Of a stretch of 64,000 bases of DNA, positions 26,495-33,084 are shown piece by piece; positions within the stretch are counted from its first letter, which is position 1, and each line of letters starts with the position of its first letter. This stretch comes from Bacteroidota bacterium. Its GTDB lineage: Bacteria; Bacteroidota; Bacteroidia; UBA4408. Below the pieces are notes generated by a model. The model saw only the letters and a list, made by a program, of their open reading frames with translations. It made no database searches and was not told the DNA's origin. Both the position numbers and the translations under genes were made by a program. The stretch spans positions 248,001 through 312,000 of the forward strand of contig CAUJCU010000017.1 of the NCBI GenBank assembly GCA_963169745.1, in the 5' to 3' direction.

Positions 26495-27286
26495 TTATTT
26501 TGATTTTTTAATTGGCGCGTTCAGTTCTTTAGGTAAAAAGGTAAAAAAAGTATCTCCTCTAAGGCCAATACGCAGCGTTTCTAGAGGTATAACATCAGTT
26601 GTAGAAATATTGCCCAGGTTAACATTGGCTCCAAAGTTTTTAATAAACCAAACTTGTTGACTTTTTAATGGAGTTTCCCACATAATGTGCTCAATTTTTA
26701 TTTTAGAAATAATTTTATCAATAAGCATGGTATGAGCTTTCCCATCGCGGTGATATATTCCTACATTGCCACTTTCACGAGCTTCGGCTATAACTTTCCA
26801 TGAGCCAGCCTCCAACTCTTTTTTCATCATATTAATCCATTTAGCCGGATGAATGATTATGCCTTCTTCTTTTGATCCTACTTCAGAAAGCACGGTAAAA
26901 TCTTTTGCTAACATTTGTATGTAGTCGCATTTCACATCATGATTCATGGCTAATGAGCCATCAGACACTTCAGCCACTTTCAATTTAAATTTATCGAGAA
27001 CTTTTCTATACTCATCAAACATGCCTCTAACAATGAATGCTTCAAATAGAGTACCTCCTAAGTAAACCTTTAGACCTGCTTCGTGGTAGAGCTTTATTTT
27101 TTGTTCTAAATTCTTGGTCAGAAATGAAGTTCCAAATCCCAGTTTTATAAGATCAGTATATTCTGAATTGGCATCAATAAAGTTTTCAGCTTCTTTTACG
27201 CTAAGTCCTTTATCCATCATCATTGTAATTCCATTCTCTCTGGGCTTAGCATCTCTTTGAGGAATGTGGGGTAGTTTAAAATTCAT
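26495..27286 (-). CDS. Phosphosulfolactate synthase family protein (ComA-like)
   Basis: 263 aa. ComA condenses sulfite with phosphoenolpyruvate to make (R)-phosphosulfolactate, the first step to coenzyme M in methanogens and to sulfolactate in Bacillus. Recognisable features are the TIM-barrel start KPRENGITMMMDKGLS, DLIKLGFGTSFL, GLKVYLGGTLFEAF and VAEVSDGS. Further on come VLSEVGSKEEG, the segment VIAEARESGNVGIYHRDG, IMWETPLKSQQVWFI, and GANVNLGNI. Sulfolactate in Bacteroidota could feed cysteate and sulfonolipids, but that is inference and no other pathway gene is in the window. It overlaps the upstream TPR gene by 11 bp. Confidence 0.88.
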   Translation of the reverse strand: MNFKLPHIPQRDAKPRENGITMMMDKGLSVKEAENFIDANSEYTDLIKLGFGTSFLTKNLEQKIKLYHEAGLKVYLGGTLFEAFIVRGMFDEYRKVLDKFKLKVAEVSDGSLAMNHDVKCDYIQMLAKDFTVLSEVGSKEEGIIIHPAKWINMMKKELEAGSWKVIAEARESGNVGIYHRDGKAHTMLIDKIISKIKIEHIMWETPLKSQQVWFIKNFGANVNLGNISTTDVIPLETLRIGLRGDTFFTFLPKELNAPIKKSK

Positions 27287-28697
27287 TATTTTTATCGTAG
27301 AGTCTAATAATATTTGTAACTATTGGGTTGTTTATCAATGTTTCTTCTTGTTGCAAATAATCTATAAAGGCATCATAATCATGTGCTAAAGTAAACTCCA
27401 AAGTTTTTGTTGCTTCTTTTATTTTTCCGGCAGCAAGACAGTATAAAATATAGTGGTAGGCTATCATCGTATCATGAAGCCCGTATTCGTCCACCAAGGG
27501 TAATAAAATCTCCGCCATCATATCTATGTCATTCAGGATAAAATAAACGGAAGACATGTCTAATAAAGCATCATAATTTTCGGGATTTAATTTCACTGTT
27601 TTTTCATAAGCGTCAATAGCTTCTTCGTATTTTCCGGAACGATGCAACACATTGCCATAGCTATGATAGAAATTATCGTTATCGGGTTCTAAATCAATGG
27701 CCTTCTTAATATAATGCAAGCTCTCCAAATAGCTTTCTTGTAAATCGTATATCATTCCAATAGCGTATAATGCCGGAGTAAGCTCAGGTTCTATTTTTAT
27801 TGCCTTCTGATAATATTGCATAGCCTTGTTATTTTTCTCCAAAGCTTCATAACACTCGCCTAAATAATAATAGGTGTAGGCATCAGGCTCTTCGTATTCA
27901 AAAGTTTGTTTATAAACCTCTATGGCTTCATTATACTTTTCTAAATTGGCTAAAGCATTTGCCTTATTGAAATAAGCAGAAGCGAATGATTCTTCAATTA
28001 CAATACAGTAATCAAATGCCTGAATAGCTTTTTCGTATTGCCCAAGCTTGTTATAGGCTACTCCTAAATTATACCAAGCCGAAACGGAATATGAATCTTT
28101 GTCAATAAGCTCGTTGTAAAATGAAATGCTTTCTTCAACTTTTCCAGCTTCTTCATAACACCAGGCTAACTCAAACAAGGCTAATTCATTAGATGAGTTC
28201 AAATATATGGCTTTTTGCAGATACATTATTGCTTTAGAATACTCCTTCTTATTTTCATATTCAATAGCCAACATCATAAAAATTTCCTCCGGATCATCAT
28301 TGTTTTTAAGAGCTTGCTTGAAGCATAAAATAGCCTTATCGTGTTCGTTCAGCAAACTATACAGAGAGCCTTTTGTAATGAGTACCTCATCATTTGTTGG
28401 TTCAAAACTTTCGGCTTTTGAAATAGCTTCAAAGGCTTTGTGAATTTGATTGGAGGCTCCCAAAAGTTGGGCTTGTCGAATCATAAAAACAACACTGTAA
28501 GGATGTTGATTCAAGGCAATTTCAGTAGCTTTTAGTGCTCTTGGTATGGCTTTATTATCGGTATAAGCAGTAATAATATCATCAAACTCCTCAACATCAA
28601 AGAATACAGGAACGTCTTTATTAATCATTTGTTCAAAGCGTTCCAATAAAACATTTATACTGGTACGATCCTCTTGGTTTTCAAAGTCATCAAACAT
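27276..28697 (-). CDS. TPR-repeat protein
   Basis: 473 aa made almost wholly of tetratricopeptide repeats (about twelve). They run from about residue 35 to 440, with the usual W-LG-Y...A...F--A----P spacing (for example AWYNLGVAYNKLGQYEKAIQ). No signal peptide and no enzyme motif is visible, so it is a cytoplasmic scaffold. It heads the unit ComA-like, rhodanese, DedA, aroE, and its end overlaps the ComA-like start by 11 bp. Its role in that unit is unknown. Confidence 0.9.
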   Translation of the reverse strand: MFDDFENQEDRTSINVLLERFEQMINKDVPVFFDVEEFDDIITAYTDNKAIPRALKATEIALNQHPYSVVFMIRQAQLLGASNQIHKAFEAISKAESFEPTNDEVLITKGSLYSLLNEHDKAILCFKQALKNNDDPEEIFMMLAIEYENKKEYSKAIMYLQKAIYLNSSNELALFELAWCYEEAGKVEESISFYNELIDKDSYSVSAWYNLGVAYNKLGQYEKAIQAFDYCIVIEESFASAYFNKANALANLEKYNEAIEVYKQTFEYEEPDAYTYYYLGECYEALEKNNKAMQYYQKAIKIEPELTPALYAIGMIYDLQESYLESLHYIKKAIDLEPDNDNFYHSYGNVLHRSGKYEEAIDAYEKTVKLNPENYDALLDMSSVYFILNDIDMMAEILLPLVDEYGLHDTMIAYHYILYCLAAGKIKEATKTLEFTLAHDYDAFIDYLQQEETLINNPIVTNIIRLYDKNNEF

Positions 28698-28751
28698 ATA
28701 CGTTTTTTTTAGGTAGGTTATGACTGAAATTTTACATTAAAGCATTTAGGG

Positions 28752-28759
28752 CAAATTTA
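28752..28759 (-). promoter_or_regulatory. Possible -7 box (TAAATTTG) for the TPR-aroE unit
   Basis: Minus-strand TAAATTTG, 55 nt upstream of the TPR protein start. A TTTG lies 26 nt further upstream, longer than the usual 19-21, so the promoter is uncertain. Confidence 0.35.
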
Positions 28760-28860
28760 ACTATATAATACGTTCATTTATGAATCAAAGCATTAAATAA
28801 TTATAAACTTATTTTTTGTGATAAATAATTAAAAATACTTTCTCATTCAGTATGAACCAC

Positions 28861-29406
28861 CTAGAATGTATATTCTGAATCAAATTTATTTATTGCAGCA
28901 ATGGCATTTTGTAAACGATTATTATTTTGACCCCTTATCACTTCAAAATTTGCATTTGATTGTTTTAGATTTTCGGCATATAAATTAAACAATTCTTCTC
29001 TATATTGTGGGTGCTCCCTTAATGGGTCGTACTCCCAAGGCAAATCAATATGGCATAATAAGTGTAATTTATAATCATCGCTACGGTAGTGATCTATTAA
29101 TTGTTGCGGAATTGATTTAAATACGAAAGAAGCCCAGATAATATTTACGAGTAAAGTGGTATCACAAAACAAAAAGCGATGTGCATTTTTTATTTGTTCT
29201 TCTTCGGCTTTAAGCTGTAGATATGCAATTTCAATTATGTCATTAAGCTGGTAGGCTCCTCCCCTATTTTTTAAATAATCGCGGGCTATTTCAGGTACCC
29301 AAGGCGCTCCATAATGCGTTGCTAAACCTTGGGCAAGACTCGATTTTCCTGTTGATTCAGGGCCTACAATAGCAATTTTAATGATAGCGTTTTTGCTTTT
29401 TTCCAT
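28861..29406 (-). CDS. Nicotinamide riboside kinase (NadR C-terminal-domain-like AAA ATPase)
   Basis: 181 aa, P-loop GPESTGKSS near residues 14-22. Further features are PEIARDYL, FCDTTLLVN (Walker B-like), DLPWEYDPLREHP (lid/substrate region) and VIRGQNNNRLQNA. These match the ribosylnicotinamide kinase domain of NadR, without its adenylyltransferase or repressor parts. It would phosphorylate nicotinamide riboside to NMN. Its start lies 43 bp inside the end of the pnuC gene, so the transporter and the trapping kinase are translationally coupled. This fits metabolic trapping of imported riboside. It is the last gene of the minus-strand run from the double ddl. Confidence 0.9.
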   Translation of the reverse strand: MEKSKNAIIKIAIVGPESTGKSSLAQGLATHYGAPWVPEIARDYLKNRGGAYQLNDIIEIAYLQLKAEEEQIKNAHRFLFCDTTLLVNIIWASFVFKSIPQQLIDHYRSDDYKLHLLCHIDLPWEYDPLREHPQYREELFNLYAENLKQSNANFEVIRGQNNNRLQNAIAAINKFDSEYTF

Positions 29407-29951
29407 TTATAGTATCCAATTATGGCTAATACAACATATAGTGCATAAAGGGTTGCTGTGAGATGCAAATCTCGAACAATATAGATATAAATTGCTACCG
29501 TATCAATAACAATCCAAAACAACCAATTTTGTAAAACTCTTTGTACAACCAACCAAGTTGCCCACAAACTAAAAACTGTAACCGGTGCATCCACCCAAGG
29601 TAACATAGCATTGGTATTTTTTTGAAAAAAATAAGCCATTGCTACCGAAAGCAAGGTGCAAACACTTATTCCAATTAGGGCTTGATTCCAATTAAGATCA
29701 CGAATAACTTGTTGTGTACTCGAATTATTTTTCTTTCGGCTCCATTCCCAAAAACCCACTAACGCCATAACAAAATAAAAAAACTGCAACCCAGACTCAA
29801 TATACAATCGTGCATCATAACAAATTTTAATATATAACAGTGAGCTTATGGCAGCCGCTACCCAACACCATAGGTTTTGATAGGTAGCAAGAAGCAGATA
29901 AAGGAGCGCCAAAATTACGGCAAATAACTCGGTGTAATTAAAAGCTTCCAA
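29364..29951 (-). CDS. pnuC: Nicotinamide riboside transporter PnuC
   Basis: 195 aa integral membrane protein with about seven hydrophobic segments. PnuC signatures are YLLLATYQNLWCWVAAAISSLLY, YIESGLQFFYFVMALVGFWEW and LPWVDAPVTVFSLWATWL, then the paired WLFWIVIDTVAIYIYIVRDL and TLYALYVVLAIIGYYKWK. PnuC moves nicotinamide riboside by facilitated diffusion, driven by later phosphorylation. The kinase gene overlaps its 3' end by 43 bp. It lies 6 bp after a T9SS protein gene. Confidence 0.95.
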   Translation of the reverse strand: MEAFNYTELFAVILALLYLLLATYQNLWCWVAAAISSLLYIKICYDARLYIESGLQFFYFVMALVGFWEWSRKKNNSSTQQVIRDLNWNQALIGISVCTLLSVAMAYFFQKNTNAMLPWVDAPVTVFSLWATWLVVQRVLQNWLFWIVIDTVAIYIYIVRDLHLTATLYALYVVLAIIGYYKWKKAKTLSLKLLL

Positions 29952-29957
29952 TATTTA

Positions 29958-32204
29958 CTATGGTTGGGAAATAATAATTTTCCGGGTACTTGATTCTTTC
30001 GTTTTTAAGTTTGTTACAATGGTAAAATATAACCCGTTAGCTAAGTGTCCTAAGTCTATTACTTGCTTGTTTTGAACTGTTTGCTGCAATACTGAAACAC
30101 CTCTTAAATCATACATATTTATTTCAAATTTATCGGTAGCTGTGGTGTTAAAGGAAAGTAGCCCATTTGTAGGATTAGGGCTTAATGAGAAATTTACTGA
30201 TGTATTATTTTCAGACACTGCACTCACAAAGTCCTGGCAGACCCCAAAAACTGGTCGCATCATCCAAGAGCCCTTAAATTGCGTAGGATACCACACTCCA
30301 TTATAATCATAGTATTGCCATTCCATAGCGTTGGTATTTCTGTCTAAACCAATATTTAATTCTGAAGCTCCGAGCTGTTCAATACCAATAAAAAAATTAC
30401 CCGATACAATTAGTGTAGCGTCTAAATAATAATCAACAAAGCCATTTATCATAGCGCCATATTGAGGCACGTCTTCAGTTGTTTTACGATAGAGTTCATT
30501 TCCGGGAGCACCATCAGAGCCTTCTGCCCAAACCACAATGGTAAACTGATTTAGTTCGGCAGCATTTACAATTACAGGATTAAAATAGATACGCAAAGCT
30601 CTTAGTGTATCGCTTACTAAAGCGTTAAATTTTGATGCCATACGAGCGTATGGTACATTAATTCCATAAGCTGCCTCGGCTGTGCCATCATCATAAGCAA
30701 AGCAATCTCCAAAAATTTGTGTGTAGTACATTGTATCGTTACTCAAATTAGGTTCCGAAGCAATATTTTGTATTAGACTCCCTACCTCATATCGAGCGCA
30801 TAATGATGTATTTACAGGGAACGAAAAACTTCCTCCAACTAAAGGGTTTAAAATTTCATTACAAAAACTACAATTATTGATTTGTTGTGGAGAAAAATCA
30901 ACATTATTCACGTCAATATTAAACAAGGTATTATTAAAGTAATCTTTTACACGCAAAGCATAGGTCACATTAATGGGTTGTGTAAATAAATTACGTATAT
31001 AATTTTTCAGGAAATCGGCATTGTATCCGTTGTATTGTTTGCGGGGTATTTGCTGATATCGATTGAAAAGAGATTTTCCTGGATATACCCAAGTTATATC
31101 TTTAATTATAGTATCGGAAGCTAAATCAATACGAACGTAATCTATATGCCAATGGTCAAGACTGCCACTAAGGGTAGCATAATTGGTAAATCGAAATTCA
31201 AAATTTTTATGAAAAAAGATAGAATCATTCAGTGGAAAAACTTTTCTTGAAAAAACACTATCGTTGTTTAGTGTATAGCCTGATTTTCCCCACACCCTTT
31301 TCCAACTTCCATCTAGGGCCTTAAACTCCAAAGTAAGTGAGTCTTCCGGTTCAGGACTGTTTCCCCGCCCAGTTGACTGATAGAAAAAACTAAAATAAAT
31401 ACTGTCGTTTTGAGGATTATACAGCGACATATCAATAGGTACCGAGTTAAGCACATCTGCTTTTCCGTATGCTGTGGTCAAATTAAAATTATAAGGATAT
31501 CCGGTTGAGTCAATTCCATCAAATGTAACTACACCTATGCTTGGTGGATTTACTGGATAGGTATCATTCCAAAACACATTATTGTTTTTCCATTTATAGG
31601 GTCCGGCCGGTATTTTAATATAGTGGAGCGTATCATACACATACGAAACTAAAGTATCGGGTTGAATGAAAAAAGTGTCGGGTTGTTGTGTAACCTGATT
31701 AAAGTTAATACTGTCACTTACCGGCCATAAAATTTTGGTCATGGTTACTTGGTTAGGTACCATTTTGTTTTGGTAAAAAGTTACCGTTAAAGCGGGGTTT
31801 GGTAATTTTGTTACTGTTTGTGTACTGCTATTATAGGAGAAAGAGAAAGAAGTATCTTTCATAAAATACAAGTCTGTTATAACAGGTAACATTCCATTAA
31901 TGCGTACACTATGCCATAGGGTATCAGACTTTGCTGAAGTCGGATATTCGTCAGGGTTAAAGTTTGGGGCTTTTATACGGCTAAAATCATCTTGAAAAGG
32001 TAAACTTGTAATTGGAGAAAATATCCAATACAAATTGGAAGGTAAATTTCTAACTGATGATGCTTTTTCTTTATTTTTTTGAATCAACACCTCATTGGTA
32101 TTAAGGGGCAATATTCTCTCTTGGCTAAAGCTGTACGAAGGGTTTAAAATTAAAGGCAACAGTGCAATAAAAAAACTAATCCTGATCATTAATAATTTTG
32201 TCAT
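29958..32204 (-). CDS. Secreted protein with T9SS type A sorting domain
   Basis: The ATG at 32204 (MTKLLMIRISFFIALLPLIL) is preferred. An ATG nine codons upstream at 32231 would add a polar leader before the signal peptide. The mature part is large, beta-rich and extracellular. It has YDLRYM-like jelly-roll stretches, ALDGSWKRVWGKSG and LDHWHIDYVRID in a concanavalin-like domain, and GDCFAYDDGTAEAAYGI with an FxIGIEQLGASELNIGLDR-type lectin-like fold. The type A sorting domain begins at FSLSPNPTNG and ends RKIIISQP. No enzyme motif was seen. It overlaps the PASTA gene by 29 bp and precedes pnuC by 6 bp; why it sits in this unit is unclear. Confidence 0.88.
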   Translation of the reverse strand: MTKLLMIRISFFIALLPLILNPSYSFSQERILPLNTNEVLIQKNKEKASSVRNLPSNLYWIFSPITSLPFQDDFSRIKAPNFNPDEYPTSAKSDTLWHSVRINGMLPVITDLYFMKDTSFSFSYNSSTQTVTKLPNPALTVTFYQNKMVPNQVTMTKILWPVSDSINFNQVTQQPDTFFIQPDTLVSYVYDTLHYIKIPAGPYKWKNNNVFWNDTYPVNPPSIGVVTFDGIDSTGYPYNFNLTTAYGKADVLNSVPIDMSLYNPQNDSIYFSFFYQSTGRGNSPEPEDSLTLEFKALDGSWKRVWGKSGYTLNNDSVFSRKVFPLNDSIFFHKNFEFRFTNYATLSGSLDHWHIDYVRIDLASDTIIKDITWVYPGKSLFNRYQQIPRKQYNGYNADFLKNYIRNLFTQPINVTYALRVKDYFNNTLFNIDVNNVDFSPQQINNCSFCNEILNPLVGGSFSFPVNTSLCARYEVGSLIQNIASEPNLSNDTMYYTQIFGDCFAYDDGTAEAAYGINVPYARMASKFNALVSDTLRALRIYFNPVIVNAAELNQFTIVVWAEGSDGAPGNELYRKTTEDVPQYGAMINGFVDYYLDATLIVSGNFFIGIEQLGASELNIGLDRNTNAMEWQYYDYNGVWYPTQFKGSWMMRPVFGVCQDFVSAVSENNTSVNFSLSPNPTNGLLSFNTTATDKFEINMYDLRGVSVLQQTVQNKQVIDLGHLANGLYFTIVTNLKTKESSTRKIIISQP

Positions 32205-32997
32205 TTTGTTGGTTAAGTGAATCTTTTGCAATATTTATTTTTGACTCATCTTGGGTAAAAAATAAATCAACAGAACGCCCTATGCTCACTTTAGCATCAG
32301 CCGAATAAGACGGAAACTGCCTGTAAACCAATGACTTTGATGTATCTATAACTGATTTATCGTAAACCTCAGAGCCAACATTTAACGAATATGATTTCAA
32401 TTTATTGTTAGCATCAACTCTATTTAAACCAATTAAAAAAGGAACCTCTACTTTATCACCTTTTAAACCGTCACCTAATACGAGATCAATTTTTGATTCT
32501 ATTACAATAGGGTCGCCCGTTTTAATTTCTCGTCCTTTAAAATATTGCTTTAACACAGCATCTTTGGCAAAATCAGGTTCATATTTAAGATTTCCTACTA
32601 CCAAACCATAAGTTTCTAAAACTGCCTTAGCCTGTCTTAAGCTCATATCAATAAGACGCGGCATTTTAATGGTTGGAGGTTTATAAGCATTTAAAGTGAT
32701 GTAAACTTTTCGGTTTTGTTTGACTACGGAATGTGCCCCAGGATTTTGATCAATGACAGTTCCTTTTTTACGATCATAAATATAAACAGAGTCATTAATG
32801 ATAAATTCTAAATTTACAGTTTTTTCAAGCTCTTTTAGTTCTTGAGGTGATTTTCCGAGCAACTCAGGCACTTTTATGGTAACACCATGCTGTGTGTACT
32901 TTTTTAGCCATTGCAGCACACCAAAAATTACTGCAACATAGATAAATGCAATAATCAATATATTTTTAAAAATTGTATTTTGTTTTAAGGTAGCCAT
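32176..32997 (-). CDS. Membrane-anchored PASTA-domain protein
   Basis: 273 aa. A short cytoplasmic N-terminus is followed by one TM helix (about residues 11-32) and three PASTA domains outside: about 39-105 (VKVPELLG-type), 108-180 (IKMPRLIDMSLRQAK) and 183-255 (VEVPFLIGLNRVDAN). PASTA domains bind uncrosslinked peptidoglycan or muropeptides. No kinase or transpeptidase domain is attached, unlike the Firmicutes PASTA proteins. It lies directly downstream of the double D-Ala-D-Ala ligase gene, an association consistent with cell-wall precursor sensing or guidance of synthesis. Confidence 0.92.
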   Translation of the reverse strand: MATLKQNTIFKNILIIAFIYVAVIFGVLQWLKKYTQHGVTIKVPELLGKSPQELKELEKTVNLEFIINDSVYIYDRKKGTVIDQNPGAHSVVKQNRKVYITLNAYKPPTIKMPRLIDMSLRQAKAVLETYGLVVGNLKYEPDFAKDAVLKQYFKGREIKTGDPIVIESKIDLVLGDGLKGDKVEVPFLIGLNRVDANNKLKSYSLNVGSEVYDKSVIDTSKSLVYRQFPSYSADAKVSIGRSVDLFFTQDESKINIAKDSLNQQNDKIINDQD

Positions 32998-33012
32998 TTT
33001 TTATGATGGGTA

Positions 33013-33020
33013 CAAATTTA
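33013..33020 (-). promoter_or_regulatory. Possible -7 box (TAAATTTG) for the PASTA gene
   Basis: Minus-strand TAAATTTG in the 87-bp gap between the ddl stop and the PASTA start. No -33 partner at normal spacing. It could allow independent expression of the downstream genes. Confidence 0.3.
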
Positions 33021-33084
33021 ACTGAATTAATTAATCTACCTATTATGTAATTTGAGCAAAATTAGTCTGTATTCAATCTGCTCG

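Noticed and set aside
29958-32231. Start of the T9SS protein at 32231
   Set aside because: It puts nine polar residues ahead of the signal peptide; the ATG at 32204 gives a normal signal sequence.
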